This document shows positions 57,831-64,000 of a stretch of DNA of 64,000 bases, piece after piece. Source of the DNA: B1SED10-75 sp964636865. GTDB taxonomy: Bacteria > Bacillota > Dethiobacteria > DTU022 > PWGO01. Both the position numbers and the translations under genes were made by a program. Location: positions 16,376-80,375 of the forward strand of contig CAZWVJ010000007.1 of NCBI GenBank assembly GCA_964636865.1, in the 5' to 3' direction. Position 1 is the first letter of the stretch. Each line of letters opens with the position of its first letter. Under the pieces are notes generated by a model that saw only the letters and a program-made list of their open reading frames with translations, made no database searches and was not told the origin of the DNA.

Positions 57831-59132
57831 ATGGGAAAGCGAATATTACTAAAAGGAGCTACCCTTGTGGACCCTTCCCAAAAGATAAATGATTACCGGG
57901 ATCTGCTGATTGCAGACGGAAAAATAATAGATTTAGCTCCTTCTCTGGAAAAAGGTGATGGCAATGTAGAAGTTATAGATCTTGAAGGAAAAGTTATTAC
58001 CCCCGGCATGGTTGATTTACATGTTCATTTGCGGGAACCGGGTGAAAGCGCCAGAGAAACTATCGAAGATGGCCTGACTGCAGCTATTGCCGGCGGAGTT
58101 ACTTCTGTGTGCTGTATGCCAAATACTCTTCCTGCAGTAGATAACAACCTGATGGTGGAATATGTTAAAGGAAAAGCTCACCAGGCAAACCTGGGGCATT
58201 TGTATCCTCTGGGTGCCTTAACTAAAGGGCGTGAAGGGCAAGAAATGAACAACTACGCTTCTTTAATTGAGGCGGGCGCTATAGCTTTCAGTGATGATGG
58301 AAATTTTGTGAATAATAGTTTGTTGATGTGGAATATTTTCAAATACCTGATTCCGTTCCAGAAATTAGTGGTTTCTCATTGCGAGGATTCGTCTTTAGTT
58401 GGAAAGGGTGTGGCCCATGATGGTTATTATGCTAGTGTGTTGGGATTGGAAGAGATCCCTCAAGTGGCAGAAACCGTTGCTGTAGCCCGGGATGCCTTGT
58501 TGGCGCAGGCTACGGGAGGGAGCTTGCACATTGCTCATGTTAGTTGTGCCGGGACTGTAGAGTGGATCAAGTGGGCCAAGGAAAATGGCGTTAATGTAAC
58601 AGCGGAAGTTACCCCTCACCACCTTCTTTTAACGGAAGAATATCTGGAAGGCTTTAATACCATGGCTAAAATGCGGCCTCCTTTACGATCGGAGAATGAT
58701 CGCCAGGCCCTTTTAGAGGGAATTAGAACGGGAGTAATTGATATCATAGCTACGGATCATGCGCCTCATAAATGGGAAGATAAGGATTGCCTTTTTGCAG
58801 AAGCTGCTTTCGGAGTCTCTTCGTTGGACTATGCAGTTTCATTGCTGCTAACTGAGTTGGTACATCCTGGAATTATAAGCCTGGATGAGCTTGTTAATAT
58901 TTATTCATGTAAGCCTGCTGCCTTAATGGGATTGTCCGCAGGCACACTTCGTAAGGGGGCGGTGGCGGATATTGCGGTCCTTGATCTTCATGCCGGCGAC
59001 ACTATAGATAGCAGCAACTTTTATTCACGAGGACGAAATACTCCTTTTGATGGCCGCCATATAAAAGGCAAGCCGGTAATGACGTTTGTGGAAGGTGAGA
59101 TCAAAATGAAAGATGGGAAGGTGTTCAAGTAA
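57831..59132 (+). CDS. pyrC: Dihydroorotase
   Basis: PyrC cyclises carbamoyl-aspartate to dihydroorotate in a zinc amidohydrolase barrel. The 433-residue type I enzyme has DLHVHLREPGESARETI with metal-binding His residues, SHCEDSSL, HIAHVSCAGTVEW, EVTPHHLLL, and the catalytic Asp in ATDHAPHKWEDK. ATG 57831 directly abuts pyrB. It is followed 3 bases later by pyrK. Confidence 0.97.
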   Translation: MGKRILLKGATLVDPSQKINDYRDLLIADGKIIDLAPSLEKGDGNVEVIDLEGKVITPGMVDLHVHLREPGESARETIEDGLTAAIAGGVTSVCCMPNTLPAVDNNLMVEYVKGKAHQANLGHLYPLGALTKGREGQEMNNYASLIEAGAIAFSDDGNFVNNSLLMWNIFKYLIPFQKLVVSHCEDSSLVGKGVAHDGYYASVLGLEEIPQVAETVAVARDALLAQATGGSLHIAHVSCAGTVEWIKWAKENGVNVTAEVTPHHLLLTEEYLEGFNTMAKMRPPLRSENDRQALLEGIRTGVIDIIATDHAPHKWEDKDCLFAEAAFGVSSLDYAVSLLLTELVHPGIISLDELVNIYSCKPAALMGLSAGTLRKGAVADIAVLDLHAGDTIDSSNFYSRGRNTPFDGRHIKGKPVMTFVEGEIKMKDGKVFK

Positions 59133-59135
59133 AAA

Positions 59136-59957
59136 ATGGAAAAAGGCCGGATTGCCAGTATGCAAAAAATCACTGACAGATGGTATTTGATGAAATTGCA
59201 CCTTCCTGGGTTTCCCTCAATAACACCCGGACAATTTTTGCATATACACCTCCCGTTTAACACTGATCCATTATTACGCCGTCCATTCAGTGTCCACTAT
59301 CAAGACCCCGTTGATGGAACTGTGTGGGTATTGTTCGAAGTGGTGGGGAAAGGAACTTCTTTGATGGCCGGGCTTATTGCCGGTGATACCCTGGATGTGC
59401 TGGGGCCATTGGGAAATGGCTTTGAAGTTTCTCCCAAAGACATTAATGTGGCTCTTATTGCAGGGGGTATAGGAATGGCTCCTCTCTTTTTTTTGGCTTC
59501 TTGTTTGCTTAAAAAGGAGATTTCTTTTGAACTCTTTGTGGGTGCGCCTACTGCAGCGCATCTGCCTTCGCCGGATTATTTTTATCTTTTAGGTCGGGAA
59601 CCTTTTATTGCTACGGAAGATGGAACCCTTGGTTTTAATGGATTGGTAACGGATTGTTTTTATAGAGCATTAGAAGATAAAAACGAAGGGGAAAAACCGG
59701 ATAAAATATATGCATGCGGACCTACAGGGATGCTTTCTTCTTTAGTCGCAGGGGTGAAAGAATTTGAAATTCCCGTTCAGGTTTCTTTGGAAACAACTAT
59801 GGCATGTGGTGTAGGTGCATGCCAGGGATGTATTTGTCGGGTTATTTCCTCGGAAAATCAGGAAGAATTTGAATTTCGGCGGATTTGTAAAGATGGGCCG
59901 ATTTTCTCCGGAGAGTTGGTGGTGTTTGATGAGCTCCAGCCCGGTTCTAAGCGTTAA
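59136..59957 (+). CDS. pyrK: Dihydroorotate dehydrogenase electron-transfer subunit
   Basis: PyrK carries FAD and a [2Fe-2S] cluster and links PyrD to NAD. The 273-residue protein has a ferredoxin-reductase FAD/NAD fold (RRPFSVHYQDP, GGIGMAPLFFLASCL, ACGPTGMLSS) and a C-terminal cluster motif with Cys in MACGVGACQGCICRV and a last Cys in RRICKDGP. It overlaps pyrD by 29 bases. Presence of PyrK marks the NAD-dependent class 1B enzyme. Confidence 0.96.
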   Translation: MEKGRIASMQKITDRWYLMKLHLPGFPSITPGQFLHIHLPFNTDPLLRRPFSVHYQDPVDGTVWVLFEVVGKGTSLMAGLIAGDTLDVLGPLGNGFEVSPKDINVALIAGGIGMAPLFFLASCLLKKEISFELFVGAPTAAHLPSPDYFYLLGREPFIATEDGTLGFNGLVTDCFYRALEDKNEGEKPDKIYACGPTGMLSSLVAGVKEFEIPVQVSLETTMACGVGACQGCICRVISSENQEEFEFRRICKDGPIFSGELVVFDELQPGSKR

Positions 59958-60849
59958 TATTGCCGGTATAAAGTTAAAAAATCCTCTTATAGCTGCTTCC
60001 GGTTGCTACGGATATGGAAAAGATTATTTACAGTGGATTTCGCCCGAGGAATGGGGAGCAATTACTCTCAAGGGGACTACTTTAAATTCAAAGAAAGGAA
60101 ATCTGCCCCCCCGCCTGGTGGAAACTCCTTCCGGTTTAATTAATTCTGTGGGATTACAAAACCCCGGCTTAGATGCCGTCTTGGAAAAAGAACTGCCGGC
60201 CCTGAAGGGCTATAATGTAACCGTGCTTATGAATATCTCCGGGGAAACTGAAGACGAATATGTTTTGTTAGCGGAAAAATTATCATCAGTATCGGAAATT
60301 TCCGGCATAGAAATTAATATTTCCTGTCCCAACGTGGAAAAGGGGGGATTAGCTTTTGGTGAAAATCCTTCGATGGTAGAAAAACTTGTTTCCCGGATAC
60401 GCCAAAAGTATGCAGGCCCAGTAATAGTAAAACTTTCGTCCCATGGAAATGATCTACCTGATATTGCACGAGCCGCAGAAAAAGCAGGTGCGGATGCACT
60501 TTCTCTGATTAATACTCTCAGAGCTATGGTTATTGATATAGAAAAAACCAGGCCGGTTCTTTCCCAAAGCATAGGAGGTTTATCCGGCCCGGCAATACGA
60601 CCGGTGGCTGTACGGGTTGTATGGGAGGTTTCTGCAGCAGTCAATATCCCGGTTATTGGCATGGGGGGGATAACCTGTGCTGATGATGCCCTCCAGTTTA
60701 TTCTGGCTGGGGCCCGGGCGGTTGCTATTGGTACAGCTAATTTTATAAATCCGCAGGTGGTTAAAGAAACTGTAACCGGGTTAGAGGAATATATGCGTCA
60801 AAAAGGTTATAAGTATGTGAAAGAAATGTCCGGAGCAGCACGGAGGTGA
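59929..60849 (+). CDS. pyrD: Dihydroorotate dehydrogenase, class 1B catalytic subunit
   Basis: PyrD oxidises dihydroorotate to orotate with FMN. The start is ATG 59929 inside the pyrK 3' end; the frame is open upstream, but the protein then begins correctly at SSSPVLSVNIAGIKLKNPL (306 residues). Motifs are AASGCYGYGKDY, the catalytic Cys in NISCPNVEKGGLAFGE, VKLSSHGNDLPDIARAAEKA, GGLSGPAIRPVA and GMGGITCADDALQFILAGA. It partners with PyrK. The pyrE, pyrF and carAB genes are not in the window. Confidence 0.96.
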   Translation: MSSSPVLSVNIAGIKLKNPLIAASGCYGYGKDYLQWISPEEWGAITLKGTTLNSKKGNLPPRLVETPSGLINSVGLQNPGLDAVLEKELPALKGYNVTVLMNISGETEDEYVLLAEKLSSVSEISGIEINISCPNVEKGGLAFGENPSMVEKLVSRIRQKYAGPVIVKLSSHGNDLPDIARAAEKAGADALSLINTLRAMVIDIEKTRPVLSQSIGGLSGPAIRPVAVRVVWEVSAAVNIPVIGMGGITCADDALQFILAGARAVAIGTANFINPQVVKETVTGLEEYMRQKGYKYVKEMSGAARR

Positions 60850-60855
60850 CTTAAA

Positions 60856-61692
60856 TTGCGTTTGGGTATACATATGCCTCTCAAGAAAGGTTTTGCATAT
60901 AATGCTCAGAGGTTAAAAGAAATAGGCGGCGAAACAGTACAAGTATTTCCGGGAAACCCCAGCAGTTGGAAGCCTCCTTCTATTTCCGAAGAAGAAATAA
61001 GGGAACGTTCCAAAGTTTTAGAGCAGTTGGAAATATACCCTCTGGTTATTCATACAGCTTATCTTATTAATCTTGCTTCTGCCAATGAAGATACTTATGA
61101 GAAATCTGTCAAGTTATTACGGGAAACCCTTTTTCAGGCGGAACTTTATGGCGCTCCTTATGTTGTTCTCCACACCGGCAGCCATGGAGGAAAAGGTCCG
61201 GAAAAAGGGATAAATAAAATTATTGAAGCCCTTAAGGGAGAGCTTTCATCTTGGCCTAACGAAGTAACTTTACTTTTGGAGAATACAGCTGGGGGTGGGA
61301 ACAGTTTGGGTGGAGATATTAAGTATATGGGAAAGATCATGCGTAATCTTCCTGAAGTTCCCCTTGGTTTATGCTTAGATACAGCTCATGCTTGGGGGGC
61401 AGGATATGATATGGCCAGTGAAAAAGGGGTAGATCAATTATTAAAAGAAGTGGAATACGAAATGGGCATTAACCGCCTTAAACTTATACATGCTAACGAT
61501 ACGAATGTAGAAATGGGTTCTTCCCGAGATCGGCACCACCATATTGGCGAAGGAAAAATTGGAATGACAGGGTTTACGGCTTTATTCAACAAAGTGTGGT
61601 CGCTGGATCTGCCGGTGATATTGGAGACTCCGGATATGGGAACGGATAAAGATAAACAAAATCTTGAAACTTTACGAAGTTGTTTGCCCTGA
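60856..61692 (+). CDS. nfo: Endonuclease IV-type AP endonuclease
   Basis: Nfo cuts abasic sites in base-excision repair using three zinc ions. The 278-residue TIM barrel has the ligand-bearing segments VIHTAYLINLAS, VLHTGSHGGKGPEKG, LLENTAGGGNSLGG, CLDTAHAWGAGYD, LIHANDTNVEMGSSRDRHHH and LETPDMGTD. TTG 60856 start follows CGGAGGTGA. It lies just after pyrD and before radA. Confidence 0.95.
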   Translation: MRLGIHMPLKKGFAYNAQRLKEIGGETVQVFPGNPSSWKPPSISEEEIRERSKVLEQLEIYPLVIHTAYLINLASANEDTYEKSVKLLRETLFQAELYGAPYVVLHTGSHGGKGPEKGINKIIEALKGELSSWPNEVTLLLENTAGGGNSLGGDIKYMGKIMRNLPEVPLGLCLDTAHAWGAGYDMASEKGVDQLLKEVEYEMGINRLKLIHANDTNVEMGSSRDRHHHIGEGKIGMTGFTALFNKVWSLDLPVILETPDMGTDKDKQNLETLRSCLP

Positions 61693-61732
61693 ATGGAAAA
61701 AGACACACTGGGGGCAGGGAAAGGAAAAGCAA

Positions 61733-63085
61733 ATGGGGAAACGTAAAGAAACTTATTACTGCAGTGAATGCGGATACGAAGCTTATAAGTGGATGGGCCG
61801 ATGTCCCGGCTGTGGAGCGTGGAGTGCTTTTACTAATACAAAAAAGTTTACTTTAGATAAGCGTGGTGGTATTAGTTCGGGTGTAACAGTGTCTACTCTT
61901 GAGGAGCTAGAAGTAAACGCAAGTGAAAGATTTGCTACCGGTATTAATGAATTTGATCGTGTTCTGGGTGGGGGTGCGGTTAAAGGTTCTGTATTATTAT
62001 TGGGAGGTGATCCGGGTATTGGTAAATCTACCCTTATTTTACAGGCGGCGGGGCGGATGCATCAAGGATGCAAAGTGTTTTATGTTAGCGGTGAGGAATC
62101 CCTTGCTCAAGTAAAAATGAGGGCAAAAAGGCTACAAATTAGCCAGGGTTTTTTTGCTTTGGCTGAGCCTGAATATGAAACTACCAGAGAAATTATAGAA
62201 CATAATAGCCCGGATGTATTAATAGTTGATTCCATTCAATCCATGTATAGTCAAGAAGTAGACGGAGTTCCCGGAAGTATAAGCCAGGTTAAGGAAATAG
62301 CCGGCGGCTTGATGCAATTGGCCAAGCAAAAAGCCATGGTTTGTTTTCTCATCGGCCATGTTACCAAAGAAGGCTCCATAGCCGGCCCCAGGTTGCTGGA
62401 GCATATGGTAGATGGGGTATTTTACCTGGAGGGGGAGCGCTATCACAGCTTTCGTGTACTTAGGGGGGTTAAAAATCGATTTGGATCAACTAATGAGATC
62501 GGTGTTTTCTCAATGAACGAAAAAGGTTTGGAAGAAGTAAGCGATCCTTCCAGTCTTTTTATCTCTTCCAGTCAACAGCAGGCCAGTGGCTCTGCTATTA
62601 CAGCCAGCTTAAGTGGTTCACGGCCTTTTTTGGTGGAAATACAATCACTGGTTACAACTTCCGGTTATGCTACTCCCCGCCGGACCTCTACGGGCATAGA
62701 TCATAATCGCGTAGCTTTAATAATGGCTGTGTTGGAAAAACATGTGGGTCTCAATTTTTATGGGCTGGATACTTTTGTCAATGTGGTTGGAGGAGTTAAG
62801 TTGTGGGACCCCTCTGTGGATCTTGCAGTGGCGGTAAGCCTTGTTTCCAGCGTAAGGAATAAGCCCACTGAGCGTGAAGCAGTAGTTATAGGGGAAATTG
62901 GTTTAACAGGAGAAGTGAGGCCTATATCCAGTTTAGCACCCCGCTTAGTGGAGGCGGAGAAATTGGGTTTTCAGAAATGCTTTTTACCTTCGCTTAACCT
63001 GGAAGAGCTTAAGAATGAACGTAAATTTTCGCTTCAAGCTGTTCCCGTGAAAAGCGTATTCGATCTACTGGAAAAAATTTTTTAA
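61733..63085 (+). CDS. radA: DNA repair protein RadA
   Basis: RadA (Sms) is a RecA-like ATPase that helps branch migration in recombination repair. The 450-residue protein from ATG 61733 (GGGAAAGGAAAAG upstream) has a zinc finger CSECGYEAYKWMGRCPGCG, Walker A GGDPGIGKSTLILQAAG, the KNRFGSTNE motif typical of RadA and a C-terminal Lon-like domain (about 290-450). In-frame sequence continues upstream into nfo without a better start. In Bacillus it follows clpC directly; here clpC is about 24 kb away. Confidence 0.97.
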   Translation: MGKRKETYYCSECGYEAYKWMGRCPGCGAWSAFTNTKKFTLDKRGGISSGVTVSTLEELEVNASERFATGINEFDRVLGGGAVKGSVLLLGGDPGIGKSTLILQAAGRMHQGCKVFYVSGEESLAQVKMRAKRLQISQGFFALAEPEYETTREIIEHNSPDVLIVDSIQSMYSQEVDGVPGSISQVKEIAGGLMQLAKQKAMVCFLIGHVTKEGSIAGPRLLEHMVDGVFYLEGERYHSFRVLRGVKNRFGSTNEIGVFSMNEKGLEEVSDPSSLFISSSQQQASGSAITASLSGSRPFLVEIQSLVTTSGYATPRRTSTGIDHNRVALIMAVLEKHVGLNFYGLDTFVNVVGGVKLWDPSVDLAVAVSLVSSVRNKPTEREAVVIGEIGLTGEVRPISSLAPRLVEAEKLGFQKCFLPSLNLEELKNERKFSLQAVPVKSVFDLLEKIF

Positions 63086-63093
63086 TCCGGGTT

Positions 63094-63510
63094 TTAAGTA
63101 AAGAAATAGGGCCCTAAAGTGTTAATCCTGCTAAATTCGTTTTTGATTACTTCATTAAGATTTATATCGAGTAGATCGCAAATAGCTGTTAAGTAAAAGA
63201 GGTGGTTCCCTATTTCTTCCTCTACGAATTCAAAGCAACTTGCACATAACCTGCCTTGCAAATGAGAATGTGCATGTTTGGGGCAATCTTCAAGAGTTCC
63301 ACTGGAAGGTCCGGGAAAGTTTTGGCGATTGGCATTTATGGAAATACAACCACAACTTGTGACCGCTTTGGAAAAAGCCCGATTGATGCGTGAGGTAGAT
63401 TCATGGTGCTTGGTTAAACAGTCCAAGACGCTTCGATGCCTTGCTAATAACTGACTGACTGCATCTTGCAATTCGCTTACTTCTTCACTATCCTTCATGC
63501 TGCAATTCAC
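63094..63510 (-). CDS. Conserved Cys-rich protein, possibly MazG-like, function unknown
   Basis: This 138-residue minus-strand protein has eight Cys. CGC at 53-55, Cys76 in CPKH and C89-A-S-C92 could make a zinc site. The C-terminal helix EEEIGNHLFYLTAICDLLDINL resembles the EExxD/E helix style of MazG-like all-alpha proteins, but the match is weak and I give no function. The N-terminal part (VSELQDAVSQLLARHRSVLD) is helical. I recall similar proteins in other Clostridia near radA without a reliable name. A good minus-strand promoter lies 45 bases upstream. The gene is convergent with radA with a gap of 8 bases. Confidence 0.75.
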   Translation of the reverse strand: MNCSMKDSEEVSELQDAVSQLLARHRSVLDCLTKHHESTSRINRAFSKAVTSCGCISINANRQNFPGPSSGTLEDCPKHAHSHLQGRLCASCFEFVEEEIGNHLFYLTAICDLLDINLNEVIKNEFSRINTLGPYFFT

Positions 63511-63554
63511 CTCTTATTCTAATTTGACATAATACCTAATATAACTGTGATTAA

Positions 63555-63584
63555 AGTATAATTTAATAATTGACAGGTTGTCAA
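63555..63584 (-). promoter_or_regulatory. Promoter for the minus-strand Cys-rich gene
   Basis: On the minus strand TTGACA (complement of 63579-63584), an 18-base spacer and TATACT (complement of 63555-63560) form a near-consensus promoter, 45 bases before the ATG at 63510. Confidence 0.7.
63570..63584. promoter_or_regulatory. Palindrome over the minus-strand -35 element
   Basis: TTGACA and TGTCAA flank GGT in the divergent region. One arm is the -35 box of the minus-strand promoter. It may be an operator, or only the symmetric form of a -35 box. Confidence 0.35.
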
Positions 63585-63646
63585 CACCATGGAGCAGTTA
63601 TCTTTAAAAGCAAAAATTTTTGAATATAAAAAAAAATTTATAGTTT

Positions 63647-63675
63647 TTGACATTTATCTCCCTTTATGATAACAT
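63647..63675 (+). promoter_or_regulatory. Promoter for carD
   Basis: TTGACA (63647-63652), a 17-base spacer and TAACAT (63670-63675) form a good housekeeping promoter, 55 bases before the TTG start of the CarD gene. Confidence 0.7.
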
Positions 63676-63729
63676 TTTAATAACCTATTGATAGTATGCT
63701 TCGCGAAAGAAGAGACAGGAGAATGTACA

Positions 63730-64000
63730 TTGTTTAATATAGGAGATAAGGTTGTTTACCCCATGCACGGGGCGGGAGTAATTGAGTCTATTGAAGAAAG
63801 AGAAATTTTAGGGTTAAAACGTGATTACTATGTAATGAATATTTCTATTGGTGAAATGAAAGTTATGATACCCATGGATAATGCCTTTCAAGTCGGATTA
63901 AGAGAAGTTATAAGCAGAGAAGAATTAGAAAAAGTATATAATATTTTAAAAGAACCTTATACTACTAGTACCAGCAATTGGAATCGTCGTTATTCAGGGA
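63730..64000 (+). CDS. carD: CarD-family transcriptional regulator, 5' part (continues past the window)
   Basis: CarD/CdnL proteins bind RNA polymerase beta and stabilise open promoter complexes, for example at rRNA promoters. The frame starts at TTG 63730 with AGGAGA upstream and runs open to the window end, giving 90 residues. It begins FNIGDKVVYPMHGAGVIESI, the RNA-polymerase-interacting Tudor-like domain, then VMNISIGEMKVMIPMDNAFQ and the start of the helical C-terminal domain. In many Clostridia carD lies near radA, disA and a PIN/TRAM gene. The disA gene is not between them here. Confidence 0.93.
   Translation, partial: MFNIGDKVVYPMHGAGVIESIEEREILGLKRDYYVMNISIGEMKVMIPMDNAFQVGLREVISREELEKVYNILKEPYTTSTSNWNRRYSG

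Noticed and set aside
59815..59928. Longer pyrD start inside pyrK
   Set aside because: The 38 extra residues come from the pyrK cluster region read in another frame and do not resemble PyrD. ATG 59929 gives the normal N-terminus.

Overview
The window reads as a chromosomal segment of an anaerobic, low-to-moderate GC Firmicute (Clostridia-like). Two lines of evidence support this. Blocks from 0 to 28 kb follow the gene order known from Bacillus subtilis (secA-prfB-ftsEX-ctp-minJ-like-uvrBA; rapZ-whiA; pgk-tpiA-gpmI-eno-secG-rnr; ctsR-mcsA-mcsB-clpC; radA). There is also a complete carbonyl branch of the Wood-Ljungdahl pathway with a bacterial-type acetyl-CoA synthase. No oxygen-dependent respiratory genes are visible. 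Thiolase, crotonase and 3-hydroxyacyl-CoA dehydrogenase genes beside the CODH/ACS cluster would fit an acetogen, a butyrate-type fermenter or a syntrophic oxidiser. The species cannot be fixed from this sequence; a relative of Syntrophomonadia/Dethiobacteria is only a guess.

Layout. 0-3.5 kb: 3' part of secA (with a long acidic insertion) and prfB with a programmed +1 frameshift. 3.7-4.7 kb: a lone ilvC. 4.9-10.6 kb: cell-envelope and division block ftsE, ftsX, an EnvC/CwlO-like M23 factor, a carboxy-terminal protease and a MinJ-like PDZ membrane protein. 10.7-17.4 kb: uvrB-uvrA-uvrC. 17.5-21 kb: HAD phosphatase, PHP phosphoesterase, rapZ, whiA. 21-26.3 kb: lower glycolysis pgk-tpiA-gpmI-eno, then secG. 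26.5-33 kb: a compact rnr, nadA-nadB-nadC (de novo NAD) and a trxB-like gene. 33.2-37.9 kb: CtsR-controlled stress operon ctsR-mcsA-mcsB-clpC, closed by a strong terminator. 38.2-48.3 kb: cooC-acsA-acsB-(terminator)-acsC-acsD-acsE-(hairpin)-metV-metF. 48.5-51.5 kb: thiolase, enoyl-CoA hydratase, 3-hydroxybutyryl-CoA dehydrogenase. 51.6-56.9 kb: mixed accessory genes (YhaM-like nuclease, TPR-HTH protein, YjbQ, sirtuin, minus-strand M23 protein, DUF3786-like protein, a 63-aa protein). 56.9-60.8 kb: pyrB-pyrC-pyrK-pyrD. 60.9-63.1 kb: nfo and radA. 63.1-64 kb: a minus-strand Cys-rich protein and, divergently, the start of a CarD-family regulator that runs off the window.

How it works together. 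AcsA (CODH), AcsB (ACS), AcsC/AcsD (corrinoid protein), AcsE (methyltransferase) and MetF/MetV (methylene-THF reductase) form a continuous route from methylene-THF and CO2 to acetyl-CoA, or the reverse. The adjacent thiolase, crotonase and dehydrogenase genes connect acetyl-CoA to C4 acyl-CoA intermediates. The formate/formyl-THF part of the methyl branch, acyl-CoA dehydrogenase, ETF and hydrogenase genes are not in the window.

Only two genes lie on the minus strand. TTG and GTG starts are very common. No intergenic gap exceeds 300 bases. I recognised no tRNA, rRNA, CRISPR array, insertion sequence, prophage or replication origin. Much of the novelty is in details: the internal terminator splitting the acs operon, the split of clpC from radA by a metabolic block, a one-CSD RNase R, an acidic SecA loop, and a few uncharacterised genes.
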